This document shows positions 31,701-43,775 of a DNA stretch of 64,000 nucleotides, piece by piece. The first letter of the stretch is position 1, and each line of letters begins with the position of its first letter. The position numbers and the translations under genes were made by a program. Source of the DNA: Anthopleura xanthogrammica (taxonomy: Eukaryota; Cnidaria; Anthozoa; Actiniaria; Actiniidae); contig OZ025220.1 of NCBI GenBank assembly GCA_964019055.1, forward strand, positions 1,070,334 to 1,134,333, in the 5' to 3' direction. The notes below the pieces were generated by a model that ran no database searches, had not been told where the DNA came from, and worked only from the letters and a program-made list of their open reading frames with translations.

Positions 31701-34700
31701 TAGCTCCTGTTTGAAAAAATAAATAAATAAAAGAGATTATATACTGCAGTTATTTCAATAAAGGTAAAAATAAAAGGTTGGTTGGTTAAGGTTTAGGTTT
31801 TGTTGCATGTTGCATCTTGCCTACCAAGCTTCAAATGTATTATATTCATATGTGAATAATGTCAACGCTGAAGAAAATATGCTGGAAAAACCTGCAGACA
31901 AAGTCTGGAAATATTCCATGCATATTGTTATGAGTTTGTGTTGGTTGAATTCACGTCACATTTCGGGCTTGGTATGCAACAAGCAACACAACCTTAACTA
32001 AAGCCTTAATTTTTTGCAATAGCTGTATCTTCTTGTGGCTACAATTTTTCTCTTTCCATTGTTCCTTTTCTCTTCCTTGCTAGCTTTTTTTCTTTCAATT
32101 TTCCTTCCTTCCTTCCTTCCTTCCTTCCTTTGTTGCTAGCTTTTTTTTCTTTCTACTTTCCTTCCTTCCTTCTTTCCTACCTACCTACCTTCCCTCCTTC
32201 CTTCCTTCCTTCCTTCCTATCTACCTACCTATCTACCTACCTTCCTTCCTTCCTTCCTTCCTATCTACCTTCCTTCCTTCCTACCTTCCTTCCTTCCTTC
32301 CTTCCTTCTTTCCTCTATTCATTCATGTTTTTAATAATCATTTTAATTCATTGTCTATTTTATTCATCATTCGTTCGTTGCTCTATTCATGCATCCAAGG
32401 TATTCTACACACCTTGTGTCTTACAGATATCTTTTTCAAGCTTATCGACTCCTTCATCGAGACGGAACACCCATTTCCCTGGATACCCAACATTACTGGT
32501 CTCCGCTAAGCGAACAACGTCATTTGTCCTTGAGAAAAGCAGCTTGTATACCACAGATTCCGCGATGATCCCTGACTGGAATGAAGGCAATACAGTTTAG
32601 TAAGAAAGGTCAGACAGACAGACAGACAGACAGACAAAAAGACAAAAAGACAGACAAAAAGACAGACAGACAGACAAAAAGACAGACAGACAAAAAGACA
32701 AACAGGCAGATTAAGAAAAGTGATTTTACAAAATCCATGTTTACCTGTGCTGGGTTTCCACCTAAGCCTCTCTTGTCCCCGTCGTTCAACCTGCCAGTTG
32801 TCCAATCCAACCGATCGTAAAGAAACGTTACAAATGACGATTGGCCATTGGTGGAGATAACGGTCTGGAATGTGTTCACCTGAAATTAAAAAAATAAAAT
32901 GTCGTAAGGAAGTCTGTATCAATGATATAGAAAAAGAAAACTCACCTTGTGCTGTGCGCAGTTATAAAGCATGCAGGGGTTGGTAGAACACAAGAGAAGT
33001 GTTAGGAGAAGCACGACGCGTAGCGGAATGACGAAATAGATAGTGCGCGTGCGTGCTGTGTTCAGATATAAAGCACGAAGAGGTCGGCAGAACACGGAGA
33101 AGTGTTAGGAGAAGCACGACGCGTAGTGGAATGACGAAATAGATAGTGCGCGTGCATATTGTGTACTGTTATAAAGCACGCAGAGATTGGCAGAACACGA
33201 GAGGAGTGTTAGAAGAAACACGACGCGTTGTGGAGTTTTCCTCAACACTTCTCGAGTGTTGAGAAGGAACAAAGGAAAGAAAAATGTAAGAAAGAAAGAA
33301 AGAACTAAGGAAGGGAAGAAAAAAGGAAAAAATCTACAAGTATAACAACAATTACACTCACCAGATCATCATTACTACTACTTCTCCCATAATACGCCAC
33401 TCTCTCCCAAGTGATAATCAACGTCCATGTTGACTTAAAATCCCGAAAATTTTGAAAACTTCTCCGAACATCTTCATTGGCCCGAGTGAGGTCCTTAGAT
33501 TCTCGAGATACTCTGTACCAGACTTCTCCTCCTATGTGAGTGTCCACGTCAGCCCAGTAAGGCGCGATGATTGTTTTATCCTGTTGTTTTGATAGGTCGC
33601 TTGGGTGGTAAGTGATTAGTTTCTTGGAGAATGATATTACTCCATTGGAGTTGATCTGAAAAAGCAATAAATATATTAGTTATGAAATGGTTTTGAGTGG
33701 CGACTATGAAATATTCTCTTTTTATCCCATATTCTTATTCAATTCAATAACTTCAATTTCCAATATCATCAGTAAAAGAAGAAACTAAGAGAAAAGCTTA
33801 GCAAAAAAATATGATAAGTGGTATTGTAGGATTAAGCCTTCTCGATATATAATCACCTCTTTTACAAAAGAGCTATGGATAAAATACTCAGTACTTTTCA
33901 ATTCATGATACAAAAGAAAAAAAGATAATTCACTTCTGCTTAAGACAATATATCTATTTCAATTAACGTTGACAACAGGAGATCTGGAATAATCGATCTG
34001 AGACAAATACGAATTGTGGTTGTCAACATGATTTTTGTGAATTAATGCGATAAGTGACACAAATTAGCAATTCAATATCACCAAGCGTGATTGCAATTAT
34101 TCATTTGCAATATTCATGATGTTTTTCATACAGCCTACGTACCAAAACTCCTAGGCCTATAGATCTCAGATCGATCATTTCGGATCTCCCGTTATGACCG
34201 TTATCAACGTTAATTGAAATAAGTGTATCTAATCGATACCTATACGTCAGCACTAAGTATATAGTTAATAGAAATTTATTGCATCAGGGGTCGTGCAGGG
34301 TAGTTTAAATTGTTTTATTCCAATTCACAATTATCTGTTATTTCCGCAGTAAGTATTACAACTTCAATCCAATTTTCATGGTTATTACTTTGGTGCCTAA
34401 TTGAAAATATTTCAAATTGGAAAAAACATTTTTTAGTGTAAACAAAGAATAAATATCTCATAACGCCAGACGTAAAAAGGAGTCCAAGTTCCTGTGAAAT
34501 GATTTTGCCTCTACAATAAAAGAGCTTTCATGTTCTATACACCAATATTTCGCTAGCGTCACATAAAATATTTGATTCACAAGAAAAACGAGTTCACTAT
34601 CAAATTGTGCACATCCATACTAGTGAAATTGCAAAGTTTCGTAAAATTTGAGTTTAACTAATGAAGATATATTTTTTGAAACTATAAGCATTTTTGCTAA

Positions 34701-37700
34701 GTAATGTTATGTAATTCTACAAAAATTCATAGTCTCAAAAATTCCTAACTTCGTCAATTTAAGAGCAATCTTTACGAAACTTTGTAATTTTACTAAAATT
34801 GATGTGAGAAAGTCTGACAAAAAAAAATCATTTTTCAAAGGGTCCAAATTGTCCTAAAAAGTGGGACAATTTTAAACCTTTTATATGCCAAAAAAAAGTC
34901 ATATATTTTCAAAGGGTCCTAAAAGTCTGACAAAACAAAAACATTTTATTTACATAGTAAATCTTCCGTTTTTCACCAAAAAAATTCCCCCAAATATCTT
35001 ATAATGTCATGTACGCTAGCGTGATATAGGATCTATTGCCTTGGGGCTTTACTTTTCATAAACACAACCAAGTATAATGATCATCAATAAATGTCAACTG
35101 ACCGCTGAGCTTAGACATTACTTATTTAGTTGTCGCGCGCTTTATTTTACGTTCAACTTGTTTTTAGCTTTAGATTTTAAACTAATTTTCCAGCTGATCT
35201 GAGAAAAAATATTACCCAATCCGAATCGAGAAAATTTGCAAAACTGAGGGGTCACCCTTAGTAGCCTGGCCTCTCATTTTCTTTCATGAAATTAGGAATT
35301 TTCAGGTCCCAAATGAAAAATATATATAACCTTGCTAAAAAGCGCTTTATAACAGTGACAAAAATTAACGATTTTTATGTTTTTATCGCAATGTTTTTAT
35401 TTTTCGCTCGTGCCAAAAGCGGCGCATTCAATTGAATATGACACCTCAGTTTTGCAGTGACGTCATTTCTACCTCACAATTTTAGAATAACTGGTTGCTA
35501 TTTAAATAGAAAATTGTTTTTTGATCGTGGTGATATATGATATTAAAGTTATTTTCGTTACAGATAAAGTTACTAAACTGCAAGTGAGAAAACTTTAAAG
35601 TTGACAAAAACTGTAGTTAATATTTGTTCCACTAAGAAAATAGCAATGGAAATGATGGTAATACCGGACTTACTCGAATAACTTCCCGCGCCTCAAATGC
35701 GGCCCTTATTCGAGGGCGGCCATTACTCGAGGGCGGCGCTTATTTAAAAATTCGACGCGACAAAGAATTTTTTTCTTTTCATTTAATGATATATTTTTCT
35801 ATCTGTGCGAAAATTATATTTTTTTGACATTTTACTAACCTCTAGACAAATTCAATTTTATCAAACATTAATGTATTTTTTCCGACAAAATATCATATAC
35901 ACGCATCAAGCATTCCGCGCTACTGCTCTAAGCGCATGCTCAGGGGATTAAAAAGTGAGATAATATTTCGTAAAACATGTTATATTTTAGTTGTATTTTT
36001 CTTGTCAAACAAAATTTTCATTAAATATTCAAGATCACGTACCGTTAAGCGAATTTTGAGTCAAATATACCAAAAAATTGTATATTTTACAAAATATTAT
36101 CCCACTTTTTAATCCCCTGAGCATGCGCTTAGAGCAGTAGCGCGGAATGCTTGATGCGTGTATTAAACATTGATCCTTTTAACTGTGACAAACTGACAAG
36201 ATAGCCCAAACAAAGCCCAAAAGTTGAATACATCCTGAACCACAACGACTAGAACAGCGTCTATTACGAAATGTAAGCACGTGATAGTCAACGGTCAGAC
36301 TAAAAGTCTAACCTCATGATGGCTGAAGGCCACACCAGTGTTAAAATGGCGCCACTTAACTTGTAATGGTCCATCAAGAACTATGCAAAAAAGTATGCGA
36401 GATAAAACCTCATGTCAAAATGCAGTGTTTACTAGAGACAATTATGCGAGTAGTATTATTTTTTTTTAATCTTTGTGCTCCACTTAGGTCGCATCGTAAA
36501 GGTCATAAGCCGAAACGTCAATAAATTTTGACAAAAAAGTCAGAGACAATGTAACAACATTTAAAAGCTTTAGTATTCATAATATTGAGAACTATTTTAA
36601 TTTGATGCACGTTTGACTGTGGGCCTAAGCATTGTGGTGTGAAAATGTGGAATTTCAATGATTGACAGTAGTAACAGCAGCAACAACAACATTAGCATCA
36701 ACAGCTTCAGAAACAACAGCAGCAGCAGCAACAACACAAGCAGCAACAGCAGCATCAGTAACAGCAGCAACGCGCAGCAGCAGCATCAACAGCAGCAACA
36801 AAAGCAGAAGCAGTCGCAGCAGCAACAGCAGCATCAATAACAGCAGCAACGCGCAGCATTAACAACAAAAACAGCAACAACAGCTATACCAACAAAGCAG
36901 CTAAAATTTGTGTGTAAAGTTATAAATACTCAAATACGCTTCACATTAAGGATTCGCGCTCTAAAAAGAACGCAACGTATTGTAATTTTAGAGATCTTTT
37001 TCTCAGCGAAACAGGCGTCTTTTGAACTCGATCACAAGCTGATTAAAAAACCACACAATAGAAGCGAATCTCATTCGGCCAACATACCCTGGCAAGAGCA
37101 ATGATCACGGAGATAAAAATAACGTCTATTTGACGTCTGTGGGCTTCTTATAAGTAACGAAATCTCTGGAAGCTAACCTTACACACTCTTTGAAAAACAT
37201 ACTTATTTTTGAACAAAAAAATAATTTCATTATACAATATTAGAATATTTAGAACAAAAATGTAACATCGACGTATAGTATGTTGGATTCGCCTGGTTTA
37301 GGTTCCTAATAGGAACTTCTCATAAATTTTCCAACGATTCCAGTAAATATTTTATCTATGGCTGCTGCATTTATAATCGTTATTTCCTGTTCTGATGCAG
37401 TAATCATTACGCCTTGTTTACTAGTACGCCTAGTTTTACAAGGGTAACCGCCAAAGCACGGGGGATTGTTACCATTGATGATAAGGCTGGGGTTATATTT
37501 GCTTAAAAATTGAAATATTATTTTCTGAACCTTTTAAAATAGCTAGTAGATATAAATATCTCTAACTCTGTTTAAAAAGCATTGCAGGGGGGAAACTATT
37601 TTTAAAACGCCCTCTTCTGCACTGAGGTAAGGAACCGCGGTCGGCACAACGCAGATTGCGGCCGTGCACCTCGTTGCGACGTTGCGGGACATTCGAGAAC

Positions 37701-39908
37701 AGGCGTGAGGCGGTGTCACATGTCTTCCCAAAGGTTCTGGAGCAAATATATTGGCTTCTTTTCTCTAGACGTGGGATACAACTCCGGTTCATCAGTGCTG
37801 TGTCATAACTAATGTACGAATGAATTATCGGAAATCGACTTGACGCGTTTCTGGACGATCTCCAATCTGCCCCTCAATTCCTGATGAGCTTTGTAATTGT
37901 TTTTTTAATTATGAGAAATGAGGAGTTGTTTTTTTCCTAACCACCCACATTTATACCATTCCCAAGCATTAATAATGAATATGTTTTATATTATACAGTT
38001 CGTATAAATTAATTTTCCACGTATATCCAATATTAATGAAAAATGAAGATCATCATGATATAATATATTTCTATAAAATGTATCCAAAAATCTCTCAAAA
38101 TGTTATTTTCTTCGTTTTGCTTATAATAGTCTATATAAATATTATGATTGAAATGGCGCTATAGCACTGTCCGTAGTAGATGCATCGAGAAATATGAATT
38201 GACTAAACGATTATAACGTAATAGGAATGTTATTTAAACCCTTCTAGAACTGGCAAATCATTAAGAATAATTTATTTTGCATATTATGAGATATTTTCAT
38301 ATACGTTTCAATGTGTACAAAAATGCTTCTGAGATCAAGCTTTTTATAAATACATAAACGTAGTAGGAATGTCATTTAACCCTTCCAGAACTGGCAAAGC
38401 ATTAGACGTCATTCATTTTACAAATAATGAAATATTTTCATAAACGTTTAAATGTGTACAAAAAAAAATTTTGAGATCGAGTTTTTATAGACACACGAAC
38501 GTACTTTGAATCTTATTTAAAACCTTCTAGAATTTACTGAGCGCGCATTAGACATCATTTGTATCACAGCTATCTTCTGATGACTCTAAGTACATTTTGC
38601 TAAATAATTAAAAGGTCTTTTCATATTATCATATTTTCTCATCCTACACTGAAATAAGCTATACTATTTATAAGGATAAGCTTTTCTATCAGCTCGGAGA
38701 ATTTGGACACTTTTTTGCACATCCTCGTATCTTTTGGCAATGTTTCAACGACTTAAAATATTTGCTTATAGTGTTTTAAATCTTCCATTCAAAAATACTG
38801 ATACAAAATAAGAAAATATCCAAACCATATTCTATATATATATTTCAAAATGCAACCGCTATAAAATATTTGTTTTCTCAGCGATTTTTTTTTTCATTAA
38901 CAATAGAATATCTCTTTTACAATTCCAGCTCTTCATCCAGAATTGCTTTTTATCCCTAGCGGGAGAGACAATACCACAATATCGAAGCCAGTCTTAATTA
39001 TTTCATACGCCTTTTATATTATATCAAAAATCCTTTCTACTGTTCTGTTTTTCTTTGATAAATATGTGAGGAAGGAAGCGACTAAATCGTAATTGCTTTT
39101 CGGATCGAAAATTAAAAAAAACTTAAAATGCTTGGTAAAAAGTTAGGATTCCCATGATTTTATGATAATTGCGAGATTGTTTTGACTGTTGAGATTTAAT
39201 CTCCATTTCTCGAAAAAAATGGAATGAATATTAATATAAATGAGATCATGTAAAATGATTCTTACTTTACACAGTTTTTAGCAGTCAATCACATACTGAA
39301 TTTGAGAGATATTTTTAGAATTGAAACTATTCAAATTTGTATCGCTTTTTTTTAGAATTTGACAACTTGTGATGTTTTTAGAGTATTCCACAAAGCCCTA
39401 TAGTAATGTTGCAGGATTAAATATGTTTTCAACCGACAACTTTTTGTCTTAAAGATTTCTGTAAGACCCGCTTTGTTGTAATGTTAGATGATCTTTCTTA
39501 TGGTTTAGATATTATCTGGATATGATGGATTTTAAAATCTGAAAACTAAGCCATGAGGGATAAAGGTGCAAAAAGTGTTTGAGTGGGATTCTGAATGAGT
39601 GCTTTATACGGATTAGTGATAAAGATCAGTCGATGTTTGCATTGCATTAGGATTAGATACAGCTGGATTTTGATTTAAAATTAATTATTTTCTTTATCTG
39701 TTTCTTTCCTGTTTTCGTTTTCTTTATTGGTTTTCTTCTGAATTACCTTTGAATTCTTTTTCCTTTTCTTTTTTTTCATTTTAATATTTTTTTAATTCAT
39801 CTTGAAAATGATTGACAGATAATCGGTTTTTTTTTGCTATCATTTTCCTTCTTTATTTCTCTTTCTTCATTCATTCATTTATTCTTTTTTTTTATTCATT
39901 TATTCTTT

Positions 39909-39964
<56 letters not shown>

Positions 39965-40032
39965 TTTTTTTTCTTTTTTTTTTTTTCTTTTTCTTACTTT
40001 TTTTCTTTCCTTCCTTCCATCTTTTTTTTTTA

Positions 40033-40106
<74 letters not shown>

Positions 40107-41319
40107 CTCTTTCTTTCTTTCTTTCTCTCTTTCTTTTCTTGCCCAGCATGTCTTGGAGTGATCAACCCATTCTTCATTCAGTAAGAGCCCTAACTGCCAT
40201 GCAGCTTTTATAAATAGCTCTACAGATAATCTTTAGAAAGCCAAAATATCACATTTCAAATACAAACGAAGTCATTTTTCGACCTAAATTTTGACCCCTA
40301 ATCTGTGTGAGAAAATACATTTTCAATGACGATAAGAAAAAGTCTTAGTTACTTGATCATTAAAACATAGATGTCCGCAATAAAAAAAAACATCAAGCAA
40401 TCCGTATTGAAGTTTACGCTATCCAAACAAAGTCACTAGTAGAATCGGAAGTGATTCTATAACTTCTCTCTTTAACTTTAATTTGAAGATTTTCCAAAAA
40501 AATTTCATGACAAATTACTTCACCATTGATGTTATCCTTCATTCAAAAAAAACTTAAAAGGTCATTTTTCATATGACTTTCGACACTTCTTAACATCTTG
40601 CAAGGCGTAAAAGATGACACTCGTGGTTGGTAATAATGAGTTACAATTGGGCTATTTTGAGAAATCTTACTGTGGTTCAAACGCAAGACCCAATACCACA
40701 GAATAGGCAATGAATTGGTTGTAATAACCGTATAAAACTTGTATAATTTATTTAAAAGCTTAGTATTTAACAGGCATTAGTTGGCGAACAATATGGGGAA
40801 TTCTGCCCTTGAAAAGCATTAAAAAATCCCTCCTATGCAAAAGCGATATACATCAACATGGTATTCTTTTGACTGAAGCCTTTATTTTAAATACGTTTTA
40901 TCAATAGATAAAACTATATATACTTGTGTTTTACGCATTTTTCCTTTTTATGGTGAAATTAAAACTTGTTTCAGTACATAATGCTTTCTTCAGATCACAG
41001 ATTTTTTGAACTTTTTTTATCGGTATTAATACCTATTTGAGATAAACTTATAGACCCATTCGTAAAAATGGCCGCTTCTTATTTAGATATTTTCTAAATT
41101 TAATGCCTTAAGAGAAATGAAAGATGTTAATAGAAAGAAGATAAGATAAATAAGGATTCTGTGAAAAATTTGTGATAAAAAAGTGATTATTTTAGGAGTT
41201 ATTGCAGTGTAAAGTGTGTAAATGACACCAAAGCGAGGCTGGTCAGTATTGATCAGCAGAATCTGGTTCTTATATCTGTACACTTTTTAGTCTCAGGTTT
41301 TGATCTCTGGGTTCTGTAA

Positions 41320-41409
<90 letters not shown>

Positions 41410-43775
41410 GCAACACAATTTTCCTGCTGGTGTCATCTATTTTGTGAGGACTTGACAGCGAACGGGTCCCCGCATTTGCTTTCACTGAGTGAATATTGAA
41501 ATCATTCAAGTTTATAACAAACAAAAATAGCTTAAGTTTAATTTCCGTATTTTTTTCCTCCCACAACACAAACTTTCGGATTTACAAATGTTTCATACGT
41601 ATTATGAGGACAACCAACGGGTCCCCACATTCTACATTTGGCAACACTTCCATTACGAAATCCACAATTACATCAACTCAAAGTAGAATTTTCGAGATGG
41701 CTTTAAGGTACTAAATAATTCATTTAGTTACCTTTACCGATATTGTCCAAAGTGATTGTTTTAACAAGCTTTTTATTACAACTTTACATAAATGTTGATC
41801 AGTTAGCGATTTTAAAGTCACTCAGCCTCGTATGTTCTTCTGATTCAAAATACACATTTCGCAATGCAGGGGTCAAAACAATGAAATATGTTATCATAAG
41901 CGGCTTAACACTTAAGATATCACAGTGCCATCTTCATCAAAACACCAAGGGCTTCATGCCTCGCTAGAACTGAAAACCCGGAAATTACTCATTAGCAATA
42001 TTGAGATTTTTTCGAGTTAGTTCGAGCTGGAATAATTCACATTATTTAAGTGTTTTCACGAATAAGTATTTTTCTATCGAAACACAATCAGTCTATCTTA
42101 TTTGAATCTAAAAGAAAAAACGTTCATGAACTACGATGAGAGCAGCTTACAATAGTAATATCAGCGAATAAAATAAAAACCAAGGATTCTTTCTCCACTC
42201 AAATATTTCTTTATATACGCGATATCAATAATAGATAAGTGTTGGCAGTCATGATTGAGCTCCAAAGAAAAGCCATGCTGTGTTCAATTCATCTACAATA
42301 AATTACACTTTCACAGAAAGGATTTCTCCAACAACGAAAATCCCTAGAAGCTTAATCATAATCAGTCCTAGTGTTTCAAAATATTTAAAAGATCATTCTG
42401 GAGAGCTTAGAATATTCTTTCACAATGATAAACATTACCAGTAGTCAATTTTCTCAGTGGCAAGGCGAAGCTTTATTTTTACAGGTATATTTACAAAGAC
42501 GCAATCCTAGTCAATCCTGATTGGCTATTCGATCTTAATTATAACTGTTCAATGGATTTGGTGGCTGCTCGACTTTCGTTACTATCTTGAGTTAATAAAT
42601 TGTTTTATGTTTTTTTTATATTAGCTAAATATAGCGAGTCATTTTGAAAGTCATATAACAATAGAATATAGCTATTTTTTCAATTCTGTTTTCTCTGATG
42701 TTACACAAAACATTACTGTTTAGAATACATCTGGTTGCTGTTTGACTCTCGCCATTATCTGTCCTTAATATACATAATGTTTTTGTATATTAGGTAAATA
42801 TAACGAATAAATTTCGAAAGTCATATAACAATTGGATAAGGTTAATTTTCTCTATATTCTGCCTTCACGGGTGTTTCGAAAAAATAATGAAAAAAGTCAA
42901 ACTTTTGACCTACGTTAAAGAAATTCGTATATTTTTCTGTTCTTCTTCACAACTCAGCACTTACATTGTTTACACATCTTTAAAAATATATGTTCAAAAT
43001 ATACTGAAATAGCTTGCCTGAGAAGCAGACTAATGGTTAATTACAGTTTAGAATGCAACAGAATTCGTAGCTGTCATTTCATAATACTTCTAGTCGTTTC
43101 TATTCTATTTTCAGAAAATATACGTAATACGAAGGATTATTGAATTAGCCAAGAACTGAAGGTAATTTTAAATAAGAAATGCTTTTCTAGAACCTGACTT
43201 CAGGCTTTTGTTTACTTTTTTTTTATTTTATTTTTTGTATTTCAAAGTCAAGTATTGTGTAGTGGAAAGACGCATCGTGTAGCATTTGAGACCCACAATC
43301 CCACAAGTAATAATAATAATAAAATAAAAAAATAGAAATGTTGCTTTTTCTAAGGATGATACTATGTGTTTACTGGCAAGTCCACCAATGGTTTTCCACA
43401 AAACACACCTTATCGAGTAGCGATAAAGAGTGTCGAACGTCTAAGGTTTTTTATTCGCCTAAGCACAGCCATAATATTTTGGAAAATAACTCGAGGCAAG
43501 CCAGGTGGTTCAAGCGAGAAAAAGCCAGTATATAACTTTATGTACACAAGCGTATTTAATCACACAATCTATGTACTTACATACAAACTTGAATATTGTT
43601 TGCCTGATAGCAATAATCCTGGTTCCAGTTTTATCGCACTTGATGAGCTATCATCCCTCTTCGGTAGCTTAGCATCACCAACATTTGAACCATAATGGAA
43701 TAACTTTAAGGAACTGGAGTTCGATATCCTCCACACAAGGACCACCAGAACTAAGTAGAGATACCGTGACATCAT
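28588..43775 (-). CDS. NIDO-Sushi type I membrane protein with Asn/Gly-rich repeat
   Basis: Seven exons (minus): 43775-43581, 33655-33362, 32879-32745, 32575-32413, 31706-31461, 31183-29627, 28772-28588. All junctions are GT/AG with matching phases (0,0,0,1,1,1), and the total of 2775 nt is in frame (924 aa plus stop). Order: signal peptide; NIDO (nidogen-like) domain over exons 1-4; a beta-rich Cys module (exon 5); Ser/Gly then Asn/Gly repeat of about 350 residues; Lys/Asn-rich spacer; Sushi/CCP domain; single transmembrane helix; ~26-residue basic cytoplasmic tail. NIDO and Sushi domains occur together in matrix and surface proteins such as SNED1, SUSD2 and mucin-4-like proteins; here AMOP and VWD domains are absent. 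Likely role: cell-surface or matrix adhesion (inference). Confidence 0.85.
28804..29600 (-). repeat. 57-bp minisatellite in last intron of the NIDO-Sushi gene
   Basis: About 14 copies of a 57-bp unit (AAGTCAGGGCATGGATAACT within each), nearly identical in the middle. Since 57 is a multiple of 3 it makes a 189-aa open frame with 19-residue repeats (SYPCPDLDQHSSCF), but it lies between a good donor (29626) and acceptor (28773) of the gene and lacks splice signals of its own. Confidence 0.9.
29627..31183 (-). CDS. Exon 6: Asn/Gly-rich repeat and Sushi domain
   Basis: A 1557-bp phase 1-1 exon after a TTTTTTTCAG acceptor; donor GTAAGT. It starts with a Thr/Ser/Gly-rich segment, then about 350 residues of (GNGNNN/GNGNNNN) repeat, then an Asn/Lys spacer. 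The C-terminal ~55 residues form a Sushi/CCP domain with four cysteines (PCPG, VKCDPGF, IKCYKD, PVCIK). The usual Trp before the last Cys is missing. At DNA level the repeat is an 18/21-bp coding minisatellite. Confidence 0.85.
30060..31000 (-). repeat. Coding minisatellite, 18/21-bp unit (Asn/Gly repeat)
   Basis: The unit TTGTTATTTCCATTTCCG (plus strand) alternates with 21-bp variants carrying an extra TTR. A block of about 200 bp occurs twice (near 30590-30760 and 30800-30960), showing larger internal duplication. Both plus and minus frames are open here; only the minus frame joins real domains. Confidence 0.9.
31461..31706 (-). CDS. Exon 5: beta-rich extracellular module after NIDO
   Basis: A 246-bp phase 1-1 exon (acceptor TTTTTTCAAACAG, donor GTAGGA). 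It encodes 82 residues, GAITLHPNIFIVNTTG at the start, three cysteines and a CRVPTFQKIGTVGVKLS segment. Alternating hydrophobic residues suggest a beta-sandwich of IPT/TIG or Ig type, as found after NIDO in related proteins; the exact family is not settled. Two or three N-glycosylation motifs (NTT, NVT, NDT). Confidence 0.78.
32099..32315 (+). repeat. (CTTC)n with (CTAC) variants
   Basis: A CTTCCTTC-rich tract with CTACCTAC and CTATCTAC blocks, inside intron 4 of the NIDO-Sushi gene. Confidence 0.9.
32413..32575 (-). CDS. Exon 4: end of NIDO domain
   Basis: A 163-bp exon (phase 0 in, 1 out), acceptor TTCATTCCAG. It encodes SGIIAESVVYKLLFSRTNDV and the NIDO closing motif GYPGKWVFRLDE, then KDIC. 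A donor at GTAAGA (after ATC T) would create a stop with the next exon, so the downstream CAAG|GTGTGT donor is preferred because it keeps the frame and gives DICKTQ-GAITLHPN. Confidence 0.75.
32608..32706 (+). repeat. (GACA)n / (GACAAAAA)n microsatellite
   Basis: GACA units mixed with AAAAAGACA, in intron 3 of the NIDO-Sushi gene. Confidence 0.88.
32745..32879 (-). CDS. Exon 3: middle of NIDO domain
   Basis: A 135-bp phase 0-0 exon (acceptor TTAATTTCAG, donor GTAAAC). It encodes VNTFQTVISTNGQSSFVTFLY and LDWTTG, matching the NIDO core (TFQ.V..T.G..SF..F.Y...W). Confidence 0.85.
32945..33245 (-). repeat. Three copies of a ~104-bp repeat in intron 2
   Basis: AGTGTTAGGAGAAGCACGAC recurs at about 32998, 33101 and (diverged) 33205, with TATAAAGCA and AGATAGTGCGCGTGC in each unit. 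It fills most of the intron between NIDO exons 2 and 3. Confidence 0.8.
33362..33655 (-). CDS. Exon 2: NIDO domain
   Basis: A 294-bp phase 0-0 exon (acceptor TTGCTTTTTCAG, donor GTGAGT). It starts INSNGVISF, contains IIAPYWADVDTHIGGEVWYR and ends with WTLIITWERVAYYG...NDDL. These are hallmark NIDO motifs (NGVISF, P.WADVD, W...TW..V..Y). Confidence 0.9.
33950..34232. mobile_element. Palindromic MITE
   Basis: Arms ATCTATTTCAATTAACGTTG and its inverted copy CAACGTTAATTGAAATAAGT, with GGAGATC..ATCGATCTGAGA also mirrored inside. Confidence 0.6.
34621..34795. mobile_element. Palindromic MITE
   Basis: AGTGAAATTGCAAAGTTTCGTAAA at the left and TTTACGAAACTTTGTAATTTTACT at the right form imperfect terminal inverted repeats. 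Confidence 0.55.
35680..35765. repeat. Repeat with TTATTCGAGGGCGGC motif
   Basis: TTATTCGAGGGCGGC, TTACTCGAGGGCGGC and related CTCGAATAACTTCC stand close together, a GC-rich island in AT-rich intron. It looks like an interspersed repeat fragment. Confidence 0.4.
35897..36163. mobile_element. Palindromic MITE with ~71-bp arms
   Basis: ATACACGCATCAAGCATTCC... (35897-35968) is repeated inverted at 36093-36163 with almost no differences, including GCGCATGCTCAGGGGATT. Terminal sequence is ATACACGC. The near-identity implies recent activity. Confidence 0.75.
36665..36865 (+). repeat. (CAG/CAA) trinucleotide repeat
   Basis: An impure CAG/CAA/CAT tract with open frames in several phases (poly-Q, poly-N/S, poly-A/T). 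There is no supporting exon structure; it lies in the long intron on the opposite strand. Confidence 0.85.
38214..38560. repeat. Three diverged copies of a ~141-bp repeat
   Basis: AACGTAATAGGAATGTTATTT recurs at 38216, 38358 and (weaker) 38500, followed each time by CCTTCTAGAACTGGC-like and GTGTACAAAAA-like motifs. Confidence 0.65.
39896..40138 (+). repeat. (CTTT)n microsatellite
   Basis: CTTT arrays interrupted by T-runs and CTCT; open frames on both strands are artefacts. Confidence 0.93.
41319..41407 (+). repeat. (CT)n microsatellite
   Basis: About 40 CT dinucleotides with one CTTT interruption. Confidence 0.95.
43581..43775 (-). CDS. Exon 1: signal peptide and start of NIDO domain
   Basis: 195 bp from ATG (a second in-frame ATG follows) to donor TAT|GTAAGT in phase 0. 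It encodes signal peptide MMSRYLYLVLVVLVWRISNS, then the conserved NIDO entry: FHYGSNVGDAKLPKRDDSSS, a short IKLEPGLLLSGK and QYSSLY. Joined to exon 2 it gives SLY-INSNGVISF, the expected NIDO continuation, which is strong support for linking exons 10 kb apart. Confidence 0.82.

Larger units (their letters stand above)
33656..43580 (-). other. Intron 1 of the NIDO-Sushi gene (9.9 kb)
   Basis: No exon was found between the signal-peptide exon and NIDO exon 2. It holds several palindromic MITEs, a (CAG/CAA) tract, a CTTT array, a (CT)n tract and a diverged ~141-bp triple repeat. The rest (34.8-35.6, 36.2-36.6, 36.9-38.2, 38.6-39.7, 40.2-41.3 and 41.4-43.5 kb) is AT-rich without recognisable genes. 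Confidence 0.7.

Noticed and set aside
32405..32590. Donor GTAAGA at the end of NIDO exon 4
   Set aside because: It would join to the next exon with a TGA stop; the GTGTGT donor 12 bases downstream keeps the frame.
36655..36862. Poly-Gln/poly-Ala ORFs
   Set aside because: Impure CAG/CAA microsatellite in an intron with no exon support.
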